NCBI RefSeq assembly: GCF_042680605.1 | Contig: NZ_JBHUEE010000002.1 | Coordinates: 372,001 to 436,000 of the forward strand | Reading direction: 5' to 3' | DNA: 64,000 nucleotides | From: Allobogoriella deserti | GTDB lineage: Bacteria > Actinomycetota > Actinomycetes > Actinomycetales > Actinomycetaceae | The notes under the pieces: generated by a model | What the model saw: only the letters and a program-made list of their open reading frames with translations | Database searches by the model: none | Told to the model about the DNA's origin: nothing | Made by a program: the position numbers and the translations under genes | Shown here: positions 1-8,383 of the stretch, piece after piece | How positions within the stretch are numbered: the stretch's first letter is position 1 | Layout of the letters: every line of letters starts with the position of its first letter

Positions 1-801
1 GAACAGCGCCGGAGCATCCGCTCGGCGGGCGAAGCTCACGCCGTCCAGGTAGGACAACGTGCGGAAGACCCGCTCCACCTCGCCCCGGTGGACGGCCAGG
101 TACTGGGTGATCTCGCCGTAGGGCATGGCGCCGGTGATCTCGGTCGCGCGGCGGTAGTGGCACAGGAACGGCACGTCCGGCATCACCGCGCGCAGGCCCG
201 GGACGAGGCCGGACACGGCGAGCGTGATGCCGCCGCCCTGGCTCGTCCCGGCGACCGCGACGGCGGTCGGGTCGACGTCGTCGAGAGACCGGACGGCGTC
301 GACGGCGCGCACGGCGTCGGTGAACACCCGGCGGTAGTAGTGCTCGGCCGGGTCACCGATGCCGCGCGTGAGGTACCCGGGAACGGCGGGCCCGGAACCG
401 GCCGGGTCCCCCGTGTGACCACCGGCGCCCCACCGGCTGCCCTGCCCGCGGGTGTCCATGAGCAGGTGGACGTAGCCGGCGTTCGCCCACGCGAGGTGCT
501 CCACGGGCAGACCGCGGCCCCCTCCGTACCCGAGGAACTGCACGACGGCGGGCAGCGGGCCGGTCACGTCGGCCGGCCGGGTCAGCCAGGCCTTGATCGG
601 GTGACCGCCGAAGCCCGCGAAGGTGACGTCGTAGCTGTGCACGAGCGCGAGCCCCGTCTCGACCTGCTCGAGCCGCAGCTCGAGGTCGACCGACCTGGCC
701 TCCCCGAGCGTCTGTGACCAGAACGCGTCGAAGTCGTCCGGTTCGTCGATCTGCGGCAGGTACGTCTCGAGCGCCTCGGGCGCCAGGTCGAACAGGGGCA
801 T
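1..801 (-). CDS. Acetyl-xylan esterase / cephalosporin-C deacetylase family hydrolase (AXE1), C-terminus cut by window edge
   Basis: This alpha/beta hydrolase probably removes acetyl groups from xylo-oligosaccharides or related acetyl esters. Translation from the ATG at 801 gives the family's characteristic opening, MPLFDLAPEALETYLPQI, followed by a DFDAFW motif. The nucleophile elbow reads GTSQGGG, with Ser187 encoded at 241-243, close to the position of the catalytic Ser in Bacillus CAH-type enzymes. About 267 of an expected 320 or so residues are present. The catalytic Asp and His, which lie near the C-terminus in this family, fall outside the window. It is divergent from the M20 hydrolase at 885. 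No signal peptide is seen, so the enzyme is probably cytoplasmic and acts on imported sugars. Confidence 0.85.
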   Translation of the reverse strand, partial: MPLFDLAPEALETYLPQIDEPDDFDAFWSQTLGEARSVDLELRLEQVETGLALVHSYDVTFAGFGGHPIKAWLTRPADVTGPLPAVVQFLGYGGGRGLPVEHLAWANAGYVHLLMDTRGQGSRWGAGGHTGDPAGSGPAVPGYLTRGIGDPAEHYYRRVFTDAVRAVDAVRSLDDVDPTAVAVAGTSQGGGITLAVSGLVPGLRAVMPDVPFLCHYRRATEITGAMPYGEITQYLAVHRGEVERVFRTLSYLDGVSFARRADAPALF

Positions 802-884
802 CCACGTCTCCTTCGCTCCAGCCGCCGCGACGGCCGCGTCGCGGTCCGCCCAGCACAGTAGTGCCGCCCTGGCAGGATCGGACC

Positions 885-2120
885 ATGACGTCCACCGCTT
901 CCGTCGTCGACAGTGTTCCCGGGCTGCGGGAGGACCTGCACGCCCTCTACCGCCAGCTGCACGCCGCACCGGAACTGTCCATGCAGGAGCACCGTACGGC
1001 CGCACTCGTGCGCGCGCGGATGGCCGAGCTCGGGTTCGAGACCCGCCTGTGCGGCGGAACCGGTGTGGTCGCAGTGCTACGCAACGGTTCCGGACCCGTC
1101 GTCGGTTTCCGCGCGGACACCGACGGCCTGCCGGTCGCCGAGGCGACCGGACTGGACTACGCCTCGACGGCGCGCGGGGTGCTGCGCGACGGCAGCGAGG
1201 TCCCGGTCATGCATGCCTGCGGTCACGACATGCACATGACCTGCGCCGTCGGCGCCGCAGCGGTGCTGGCCGCGCATCGCGACTCCTGGGCGGGCACGGT
1301 CATCTTCCTCTTCCAGCCGGGCGAGGAGACCGCCGAGGGAGCGGCGGCGATGGTCGCGGACGGGCTGTGGGACGTGGCACCGAGACCGGAGGTCGTCTAC
1401 GGCCAGCACGTGTGGCCGGCACGGGCCGGGAGCGTCGAGGTCACCTCGGGGCCGGCGATGGCCATGGCGGACGCGTGGACGGTGCTGGTCCGCGGGCGCG
1501 GCGGCCACGGATCGAGCCCGCAGCACACCATCGACCCGGTCGTCCTCGCCGCGCACATGGTGGTCCGGCTGCAGTCCGTCGTCGCCCGCGAGGTCGCTCC
1601 GCAACAGGCCGCCGTGGTGACGGTCGGGAGCTTCCACGCGGGCCTGAAGGAGAACGTCATCCCGTCCGCGGCGGAGTTCACCGTCAACGTCCGGTCACTC
1701 GACCAGGCGGTCCGCGAACGGGTGTTGGCGGCGGTACGACGCATCATCCGCGCCGAGGCGCAGGCCTCCGGTGCTCCGGAGCCGGAGATCACCGAGCTCT
1801 ACCGGTTTCCCCTGCTCGTCAACGACCCGGACGCGACGTCGTCGGTGCTCACCGCGCTGCGCGAGGCACTGGGTGGGGAGAACGTGCGCGAGTGTCCGGC
1901 GCGGATGGGCAGCGAGGACTTCGGCCATCTGCCTGACGCGATCGGCGTGCCCGGCGTCTACTGGTTCTTCGGTGGCCACGACGCGGAGGCCGTCGAGAGC
2001 TCCGAGGCCCTGCCGAGCAACCACAGCCCCGAATTCGCGCCCTCGATCGAGCCGACCGTCACGACGGGTGTCGCGGCGGCGCACGCGGTGCTCATGTCCC
2101 GCCTGGCCACCGCCGGCTGA
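885..2120 (+). CDS. M20 family metallo-amidohydrolase (N-acyl amino acid / hippurate hydrolase type)
   Basis: A 411-residue cytoplasmic zinc amidohydrolase of the M20D (IAA-amino-acid hydrolase, hippuricase) type, which cleaves N-acyl groups from amino acids. The metal-binding motif HACGHDMHM starts at His110. A second motif, GEETAEGA, carries the general-base Glu, and a dimerisation-domain segment (RGRGGHGSSPQ) follows. Length matches the family. The ATG at 885 is chosen because family similarity begins right there and GGCAGG lies upstream; the open frame extends further upstream but reads through the divergent esterase promoter. The neighbouring peptide importer and amidohydrolases suggest amide or peptide scavenging. 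The exact substrate cannot be read from the sequence. Confidence 0.88.
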   Translation: MTSTASVVDSVPGLREDLHALYRQLHAAPELSMQEHRTAALVRARMAELGFETRLCGGTGVVAVLRNGSGPVVGFRADTDGLPVAEATGLDYASTARGVLRDGSEVPVMHACGHDMHMTCAVGAAAVLAAHRDSWAGTVIFLFQPGEETAEGAAAMVADGLWDVAPRPEVVYGQHVWPARAGSVEVTSGPAMAMADAWTVLVRGRGGHGSSPQHTIDPVVLAAHMVVRLQSVVAREVAPQQAAVVTVGSFHAGLKENVIPSAAEFTVNVRSLDQAVRERVLAAVRRIIRAEAQASGAPEPEITELYRFPLLVNDPDATSSVLTALREALGGENVRECPARMGSEDFGHLPDAIGVPGVYWFFGGHDAEAVESSEALPSNHSPEFAPSIEPTVTTGVAAAHAVLMSRLATAG

Positions 2121-2150
2121 CCGTTGCCAAGCCGCGGTACTCGGGCAGCC

Positions 2151-2555
2151 TCAGACCTCGTAGGCCTCGACGGTGGGTTCGAGGCCGTCGGCGCCGACGA
2201 CCTCCTTCCAGGCCTCGAAGCCGGCGGAGAAGACGATGACGCCGGCCTCGGGCAGCGTGGTCTCGATCGCTTCGAGGATCTCCTGCGGGGTGGCACCGAG
2301 GTCGAGCGCGAGCCGGATGTGGCTCTGGATCTGCGCCTTGGGTGCGCGGATCACCGTCTGAGTGGCGATGAAGATGAGCTCCTTGGTCTTGCGGTCGAGC
2401 GTGCGCTCCTTGAGGTAGGCGGCGTCGACGAGCTCGTTGGCCGCCTGCAGCACTTCGAAATCGTGCTTCGCCATGACCTTGTGGTAGTCGAGGACGTAGC
2501 CGCGCTTGCGGGCCATCTCGTCGATGTACTGCTGCGGGTCCTGGTCTGCGCTCAC
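2151..2555 (-). CDS. Carboxymuconolactone decarboxylase-fold protein, cysteine-free
   Basis: A 134-residue all-helical protein of the carboxymuconolactone decarboxylase/AhpD-like superfamily. The core runs through RTLDRKTKELIFIA and HIRLALDLGATPQEILEAIE, the typical pattern of this fold. It contains no cysteine, so it cannot act through the CxxC thiol pair of AhpD peroxidases. A gamma-lactone decarboxylase or other non-redox role is possible. The GTG at 2555 is preferred because AGAGAGGA lies about nine bases upstream; the longer frame adds a basic, low-complexity leader. It is convergent with the M20 gene and downstream of the MFS gene after a 236-bp gap. Substrate unknown. Confidence 0.78.
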   Translation of the reverse strand: MSADQDPQQYIDEMARKRGYVLDYHKVMAKHDFEVLQAANELVDAAYLKERTLDRKTKELIFIATQTVIRAPKAQIQSHIRLALDLGATPQEILEAIETTLPEAGVIVFSAGFEAWKEVVGADGLEPTVEAYEV

Positions 2556-2791
2556 CTGTCCGGGTCCTCTCTGACGGTCCGGCCGGGCGGTCGCCCGGTC
2601 CGAGGCCATCCTGCCCCGGACAGCGGAGGGCACGCGCCCGCCGCCTCTCGCTCTCCTGACCTAGTCCCTCCTCGGTGAGAGGGAGGGCGTGGTCGCCGGG
2701 AGCAACCACGTCCTCCCTCTCGAGCGCCCGTGATACCGGCAGGGCACACGCCGGTGGTACCGGCACGGCACTAATGAGGCGGCTGGACCGG

Positions 2792-4069
2792 CTACCGATC
2801 GGTCGACAGCGGACGGCGCGGCCGCGAGGCCACCAGCACCACCACGACGACGGCGAGCACGACGGCGCCCGCGACGTTGACCCCATAGAAGCCTCCGGCG
2901 GTGAGGATCGGCCCGGCAACCGCGGCCGCCGCCGCACCGGCGTAGTTCATCCCGGCATCGGCCGCGCCCTGCAACGACACCCGCATGTCGACGTCGTCGA
3001 TCCGGGCGATCATCGTCGACCCGGCGATGGTCACGGCGGACCAGCCGAGGCCGAGGAGGAAGAGCGCGACGGCGGTCATCCCCATCCCGGTCATGCCAGC
3101 GGCGACGTAGCCGAGCAGCACCGAGATGCCGAGCACCGCGACGCCGAGCCAGGACGTCCGGACGGGACCGAGACGGTCGGTCAGCCAGCCGAAGACCGGG
3201 CTGAACGCGAACATGCCGAGCGTATGGCCCGAGATCACCAGACCGACCACCTGGAGCGTCATCCCGTGATGCTGCATGTGCAACGGAGTCATCACCATCA
3301 CCATGACCATCACGGCGTGACCGCCGGCGACGAGCGTGACGCCCACCCGGGCGGACGGTTCACCCGCCGCCCAACGCAGGGCCGCGAGGGCACCGACCGG
3401 GCGTGCGGCCGGTCCGGTGGCGACCGGGCGGTGGTTCGGATACAGCACGAGTACGGCGAGGCCGGCGAGCAGGAAGCCCGCCAGCGAGAACAGGTATGGT
3501 CCCGCGAGCCCGGGCAGCGAGAACTGCTCTCCGAGCCGCTCCCCCGGGTCGGAGAGGTTCGGACCGGCCACCGTGCCGACCGTCGTCGCCCAGACGACGA
3601 CCGACATCACCCGTGCACGCTTGCCCGGTGCGACGCCGTCGGTCGCGGCGTACCGGGACTGCAGGTTGGTGGCCTGTGCGACGCCGAACAGCAGCAGCCC
3701 GCCGAGCAGCAGCAGGAGATCGGAGACGACGGCGGCGACGATGACGGTGGCGGCGCCGAGCAGGGCGAGGGCGTACCCGATTCCGAGGGCCAGGCGCCGG
3801 CCGCGACGGGCCGCGAGCCGGGCGAGCGGAATCGCAGCGAGCGCGGCGCCGAGCACGCTGGCGGTCTGCCCGAGGCCCGCGAGCGCGGTGCCGCCGACCT
3901 CCTCCACCAGCAGCGCCCCGACGGCCACCGAGGAGGCGACACCGATCCCGCCGAGCAGGTTGGACAGGACGAGGGCACCGACCGGACGCCGGGCGACCGG
4001 TGCGTCGTCGTCGGTCGGGGGTGCGGCGACGCGATCGGCAGGCTGACTCACCCGCATATCGTCGGCCAT
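2792..4069 (-). CDS. MFS transporter
   Basis: A 425-residue major facilitator protein with about twelve hydrophobic segments. The first begins near residue 30 (ALVLSNLLGGIGVASS), and a central loop follows helix six. Basic loop motifs (RLAARRGRRLALG and WLTDRLGPVRTSW) resemble the conserved MFS cytoplasmic loops. It probably exports a small molecule by proton antiport, but the sequence does not give the substrate. The ATG at 4069 overlaps the last base of the stop of the upstream ATPase gene (TGATG), so the gene is translationally coupled to the peptide ABC operon and is its last member. An exporter at the end of an importer operon suggests efflux of a breakdown product, which is inference. 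Confidence 0.85.
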   Translation of the reverse strand: MADDMRVSQPADRVAAPPTDDDAPVARRPVGALVLSNLLGGIGVASSVAVGALLVEEVGGTALAGLGQTASVLGAALAAIPLARLAARRGRRLALGIGYALALLGAATVIVAAVVSDLLLLLGGLLLFGVAQATNLQSRYAATDGVAPGKRARVMSVVVWATTVGTVAGPNLSDPGERLGEQFSLPGLAGPYLFSLAGFLLAGLAVLVLYPNHRPVATGPAARPVGALAALRWAAGEPSARVGVTLVAGGHAVMVMVMVMTPLHMQHHGMTLQVVGLVISGHTLGMFAFSPVFGWLTDRLGPVRTSWLGVAVLGISVLLGYVAAGMTGMGMTAVALFLLGLGWSAVTIAGSTMIARIDDVDMRVSLQGAADAGMNYAGAAAAAVAGPILTAGGFYGVNVAGAVVLAVVVVVLVASRPRRPLSTDR

Positions 4070-5094
4070 CAGGCGGCACCGGCGAAATGACATTCCGCGA
4101 CGTGCCCGGGCCCAATCAGTACCGGCGGCGGCGCCTTCTCGGCGCAGACGGCCTGCGCCAGCGGACAGCGGGTACGGAACCGACAGCCGGAGGGCATGTC
4201 GAGCGGGCTCGGCGGGTCACCGTCGAGAACGATGCGCTCGCGGCGCGCCCGTGGGTCCGGTACCGGCGACGCGCCGAGCAGCGCACGGGTGTACGGGTGT
4301 GACGGCCGTTCGAACAGCGCGTCCACGGGTGCCGTCTCGACGATCCGTCCGAGGTACATGACACCGACGCGGTGCGCCATCTGCCGCACCACCGGCAAGC
4401 CGTGGGCGATGAACAGGTACGTCAAGCCGAGCCGGTCGCGCAGTTCGGTGAGCAGGTTGACGATCTGTGCCTGGACCGACACATCGAGGGCCGACACGGC
4501 CTCGTCCGCGAGAATCAGCTGAGGGCTGAGCGCGACGGCGCGCGCAATGCCCACACGCTGGCGTTGTCCGCCCGACAAGGCTCGTGGCCGGGTTCGTGCG
4601 CGGCCCGGGTCGAGGCCGACCGCCCGCAGCAGGTCGGCGACTCTGTCCTCCAACGCCGAACCGCGTAGCCCGTCGAACACGCGCAGCGGCTCGCCGACGA
4701 TATCCCCGACCCGCATCTTGGGGTCGAGCGACCCCATCGGATCCTGGAACACGACCTGCATATGGCGACGGGCACGCCTGAGCGCACTGCCCTCGACGGC
4801 GGTGATGTCGCGGCCGTCGAAGTCGATGGTGCCCGACGTCGGCCGGGACAGCCGTACGGCGAGGCGGCCGAGCGTCGACTTGCCGGACCCGGACTCGCCG
4901 ACGAGCCCGAACGTCTCACCACGCGCGATGTCCAGGCTCACGCCGTCGACGGCCCGGAGGATCCCTGATGCCCGGAACGGGTTGCCGGAGGTGCGGACCC
5001 GGAAGTGCTTGGAGACGTCCGTCAGGGACACCAGTGGATCACGCACACTTAGGTGCTGAGCGGCACCGGCCGGCGTGGTCGCAGAGGTGGTCAT
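4069..5094 (-). CDS. Dipeptide/oligopeptide ABC transporter ATP-binding protein (DppF/OppF type), system 1
   Basis: A 341-residue ATPase that energises peptide uptake at the inner face of the membrane. It has Walker A GESGSGKST, signature LSGGQRQR, Walker B LILADEA and a switch His in IAHGL. Note HG where HD is usual. The C-terminal oligopeptide-type extension contains GCRFRTRCP and further cysteines, as in DppF proteins that carry an iron-sulfur motif. The ATG at 5094 overlaps the stop of the DppD gene by four bases. It pairs with the ATPase at 5091-6104. Confidence 0.92.
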   Translation of the reverse strand: MTTSATTPAGAAQHLSVRDPLVSLTDVSKHFRVRTSGNPFRASGILRAVDGVSLDIARGETFGLVGESGSGKSTLGRLAVRLSRPTSGTIDFDGRDITAVEGSALRRARRHMQVVFQDPMGSLDPKMRVGDIVGEPLRVFDGLRGSALEDRVADLLRAVGLDPGRARTRPRALSGGQRQRVGIARAVALSPQLILADEAVSALDVSVQAQIVNLLTELRDRLGLTYLFIAHGLPVVRQMAHRVGVMYLGRIVETAPVDALFERPSHPYTRALLGASPVPDPRARRERIVLDGDPPSPLDMPSGCRFRTRCPLAQAVCAEKAPPPVLIGPGHVAECHFAGAA

Positions 5095-6104
5095 CGCGTT
5101 CCTTCCGTCGCGAACTCGGACGCCCGGGACAACGGGTACCAACAGGCGGTGCGGGATGCTCCCACGTGCTCCAGCGGTGGATCGGCCGAAGCGCACTGCT
5201 CGGTGGCACGGGGACACCGGGGGTGAAAGGCACACCCGGACGGCAGCCCGGATGGGTCGGCGACGGTCCCGGGCACCGCGGGCAACACGGGAGGCCGCTC
5301 GCCGGTCATCGGGGGGATGCAGGCCAGCAGACCGGCGGTGTACGGATGCTCGGCAGCGGTGAAGACGCTCAGCGGATCGGCATCCTCGACCGTGCGGCCG
5401 GCATACATCACGACCACCCGGTCGGCGAGGTCCGCGGCCACGCCCATGTCGTGGGTGACGAGGAGCACGGACATGTCGTTCTCGCGGCGCAGGCGGTCGA
5501 GCAGCTCGAGGATCTGGGCCTGCACCGTGACATCGAGCGCCGTCGTCGGTTCGTCGGCCAGCAGCAGGCGAGGTCGGCTCAGCAGCGCCATGGCGATCAT
5601 GACGCGCTGACACATGCCCCCGGAGAGCTGGTGAGGGTAGGACCCGAGGACACGGTCGGTGTCATGGATGCCGACCTCGAGGAGCACCTGCCGCATGCGG
5701 TCCCACTCGGCGCGGGTCGACAGCCGCTCGCGGCGCCGCAGCGCTTCTCGGAGCTGGGACCGCACGCGGTACACCGGATCGAGGGAGCTCAACGGCTCCT
5801 GGAACACCATCGACAGGTCACGTCCACGCATCTCGCGCCTCTCCTCGCGGGAGAGCGAGAACAGATCCACGCCGTCGAACGAGGCGGTGCCGGTCACCGT
5901 CATGCGCTCGTCCAGCTGGGTCAGACCCATGACGGTCCGCGCGGTGACGGACTTGCCGGACCCGGACTCCCCCACCAGGCAGACGATCTCACCGGCCCGA
6001 ACCCGCAGCGTGGCGTCCCGCACGAGAGGGACGACGGTGCGGCCGGTGTCGAGCTCGACCCGCAGCCCGTCGAGATCGAGCAGGGCGCTCTCGTCGGTCG
6101 TCAT
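5091..6104 (-). CDS. Dipeptide/oligopeptide ABC transporter ATP-binding protein (DppD/OppD type), system 1
   Basis: A 337-residue ATPase, partner of the DppF-type subunit. Walker A is GESGSGKSV, the signature is LSGGMCQR (Cys where Arg is usual), Walker B is LLLADEP, and the switch region reads LVTHDM. The C-terminal extension has GCAFHPRCP and a later CWYP, the cysteine pattern of DppD/OppD proteins. The ATG at 6104 is supported by similarity starting directly after it (DLDGLRVELDT). It follows the DppC-type permease by 14 bases. Confidence 0.92.
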   Translation of the reverse strand: MTTDESALLDLDGLRVELDTGRTVVPLVRDATLRVRAGEIVCLVGESGSGKSVTARTVMGLTQLDERMTVTGTASFDGVDLFSLSREERREMRGRDLSMVFQEPLSSLDPVYRVRSQLREALRRRERLSTRAEWDRMRQVLLEVGIHDTDRVLGSYPHQLSGGMCQRVMIAMALLSRPRLLLADEPTTALDVTVQAQILELLDRLRRENDMSVLLVTHDMGVAADLADRVVVMYAGRTVEDADPLSVFTAAEHPYTAGLLACIPPMTGERPPVLPAVPGTVADPSGLPSGCAFHPRCPRATEQCASADPPLEHVGASRTACWYPLSRASEFATEGTR

Positions 6105-6118
6105 GGCGTCTCCTTCGG

Positions 6119-7006
6119 TCAGTCGGCGTCGAGGCGGTCGCGCAGCCAGTCGCCGAGGATGCTGACGGCGATCACGGTCAGGGTCAGCGCGAGGCCGGGA
6201 AAGGTGGAGATCCACCAGGCGTTCGCGAGATACGGCTGCCCCATGGCGAGGAGCTGTCCCCAGTCGGGCACGTCGGTGCGCGGACCGAGACCGAGGAAGC
6301 TGAGCGAGGCTCCGAGCACGATCGAGGTCCCGACGGTCACGGTGGCCAGCACGACCCCTGGCGCCACGGCGTTGGGGAGCACGTGCCGCAACAGGATCCG
6401 GACCGATGAGAAGCCGGTGGACCGCGCCGCCTCGACGAACAGGCGACTGCGGACCGCGATCGCCTGCCCGCGCAACACGCGGTAGAACTGGGGAACGACC
6501 GAGATGCCGACGGCGATGACGAGATTGGTGGTCGACGCGCCGAGCGCCGCCGTGACGACGAGCGCGAGCAGGACTCCCGGAAAAGCCATGAACATGTCCA
6601 TGACGCGACCCGCAAGCATGTCGACCCAGCCGCCGAGATAGCCGGTCAGCAGGCCGATCAAGCCCCCGATGACGAATCCGACGACCGTGGCCAGCACCCC
6701 GATCACCAACGCGGTGCGGGCGCCGTGGACCAGCAGTACGGCGACCGACCGACCGTAGTGATCGGCTCCCAAGATGACGGCGCCGCTCGGTGCGGTGAGC
6801 GCCCGCTGCGGCTGCAGCGCCGTCGGATCGGTGTCGACGAGCACCTGCGGGACGGCAGCGGCGACGCCGACGAGAACCAACCAGACAGTGGCGGCGACGA
6901 TCACGGTGCGGTTCACATTCAGGCGTGGCAGCACGGGTCGGCGGGACCGGGCGGCTGGTGTCACGCTGTGATCGGCCGTGCTCGGTGAGGTCGGCAACGC
7001 GGCCAT
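6119..7006 (-). CDS. Peptide ABC transporter permease (DppC type), system 1
   Basis: A 295-residue inner-membrane permease with an N-terminal anchor helix (residues about 32-52) and the five-helix binding-protein-dependent transport domain. The EAA loop that docks the ATPases reads EAARSTGFSSVRILLRHVLP. LGADHYGRSV near residue 85 matches the LGTDxxGRD motif of DppC proteins. The ATG at 7006 overlaps the stop of the amidohydrolase gene by one base (TGATG), so the enzyme and permease are translationally coupled. Confidence 0.92.
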   Translation of the reverse strand: MAALPTSPSTADHSVTPAARSRRPVLPRLNVNRTVIVAATVWLVLVGVAAAVPQVLVDTDPTALQPQRALTAPSGAVILGADHYGRSVAVLLVHGARTALVIGVLATVVGFVIGGLIGLLTGYLGGWVDMLAGRVMDMFMAFPGVLLALVVTAALGASTTNLVIAVGISVVPQFYRVLRGQAIAVRSRLFVEAARSTGFSSVRILLRHVLPNAVAPGVVLATVTVGTSIVLGASLSFLGLGPRTDVPDWGQLLAMGQPYLANAWWISTFPGLALTLTVIAVSILGDWLRDRLDAD

Positions 7007-8361
7007 CAGGTGCCCTTTCCGGCGGGCACGCCGGCGCCGTCGGCGGGCGCACGGTCTGCCTGCGGTCCAGCGCCGCTGTCCGTGGAGTCCCGCAATCCCG
7101 CACCCTCGGAATGCATGGCGGCGCGCATCGCGGCAAGAATCGGCGAACTGCTGAGGTCGACCTCGGGCAGCGGCGGTAGCGCGTCGGGGACGAACCTGCT
7201 CCCCCGGGTCATGACGTAGCGCAGGTCGTGCAGCGCCCCGACGTCGGCCCGCGGGTCGCCGCCGACGGCGATGAGGTCGGCGGCGTAGCCGGCTGCGAGT
7301 CGACCGGTCACGTCGGCGACATCGAGCGCCTCCGCGGCGCGCGTGGTCGCCGCGGCTAGGACGTCTGGGGCCGAGAGGCCGAAACCGGCGAGTGCTTCGA
7401 GTCCGCCGACGAACCCGTGGTGCGGGGTGTTGTCGATGCCTGCGTCCGTGCTCGCGATGATCGAAGCGCCGGCCTCGTACAGCAGCCCGACGGCGAAGCT
7501 CCGTTCCGGTAGCAGTTCGCGCAGTTGGGGCATCCGGAAGTTGCACGTGGGTGAGACGTGGACGTCGGCCGCGGCGATCGCATCGACGAGGGCGGGATCG
7601 ATGTCCCCCCAGCCGTCCTTCCCCTGGAACGAGCAGTGTTCAAGGGTGTCGACACCGGCGGCCAGCGAGCGGCGGATGCCCTCGACGCCGTGAGCGTGCG
7701 CGGCCACCTTCTTACCCAGGCGATGCGCCTCGTCGACGGCGGCACGGATCTCCTCGACCGTGAACTGAGCGTGCCACGGCGCCGACCCGCGCGTCATGTT
7801 CCCGCCCGTGGCCATCAGCTTGATGGCGTCGACGCCGGCCTTGTGGTGGCGCCGAACGGTACGACGCATGTCCTCGACGCTGTCGACCTCCGCTCCCATG
7901 AACCAGCAATGTCCCCCGGTGACAGTGATCGCCGGCCCGGCAGTCACCATCCGTGGGCCACGGGCGGTGCCGTCGAGAATGGCCTCACGCACTACGACGT
8001 CGAGGTACCCACGGGCACCGAGGTCACGCGCAGTGGTCACGCCGACCGAGAGGAGTTGGCGCGCCGAGGCGAGCATTGTGGCGACCTGCTGCGCGTCCGA
8101 CTCGCGCATCATGCGCGCGACCGGCTCGGCACTGCCGTCAAAGCCGAGATGCACGTGTGCGTCGATCAGTCCAGGAAGGATCGTGGCGTCGCCGAGGTCG
8201 ACGATCTCGGCCTCGGGGTCGAGCAGGTCCGAACCGGGCGAAGGAAGTTCGGCCCGCGGGCCGATCCACCGGATGGTCGTACCGTCCACCACGACGGCGC
8301 CGTGGTCGATGGGTGTCAGGTCGGCACCGGCCAGCACTCGATCGGCATACAGAACCTTCAT
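7006..8361 (-). CDS. Metal-dependent amidohydrolase (imidazolonepropionase / Xaa-Pro dipeptidase-like family)
   Basis: A 451-residue cytoplasmic amidohydrolase-superfamily enzyme. The metal ligands are visible: DAHVHL (His69 and His71), a probable carboxylated Lys181 in IKLMATGG, AHAHG (His222 and His224), His242 in EHCSF and Asp306 in STDAG. This resembles the Xaa-Pro dipeptidase and imidazolonepropionase-like branch that hydrolyses dipeptides or cyclic amides. The gene sits between the DppB- and DppC-type permease genes and is coupled to the latter. That placement strongly suggests it acts on the transported compound, probably a peptide or an amide. The substrate is not predictable from the sequence. 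Confidence 0.87.
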   Translation of the reverse strand: MKVLYADRVLAGADLTPIDHGAVVVDGTTIRWIGPRAELPSPGSDLLDPEAEIVDLGDATILPGLIDAHVHLGFDGSAEPVARMMRESDAQQVATMLASARQLLSVGVTTARDLGARGYLDVVVREAILDGTARGPRMVTAGPAITVTGGHCWFMGAEVDSVEDMRRTVRRHHKAGVDAIKLMATGGNMTRGSAPWHAQFTVEEIRAAVDEAHRLGKKVAAHAHGVEGIRRSLAAGVDTLEHCSFQGKDGWGDIDPALVDAIAAADVHVSPTCNFRMPQLRELLPERSFAVGLLYEAGASIIASTDAGIDNTPHHGFVGGLEALAGFGLSAPDVLAAATTRAAEALDVADVTGRLAAGYAADLIAVGGDPRADVGALHDLRYVMTRGSRFVPDALPPLPEVDLSSSPILAAMRAAMHSEGAGLRDSTDSGAGPQADRAPADGAGVPAGKGT

Positions 8362-8383
8362 GGCACTCTCCTTCCTTGCCGTC

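Noticed and set aside
2735..2755. ACCGGC/GCCGGT stem-loop between the CMD-fold and MFS genes
   Set aside because: Weak stem with a nine-base loop in GC-rich DNA, no T-run, and not placed just after a stop codon.
8358..8367. ATGGCACTC, a half of the MftR-type palindrome, at the amidohydrolase start
   Set aside because: Only a half-site, and it overlaps the start codon. The same half-site also overlaps the mftC start at 44421-44430. Neither has the other palindrome arm.
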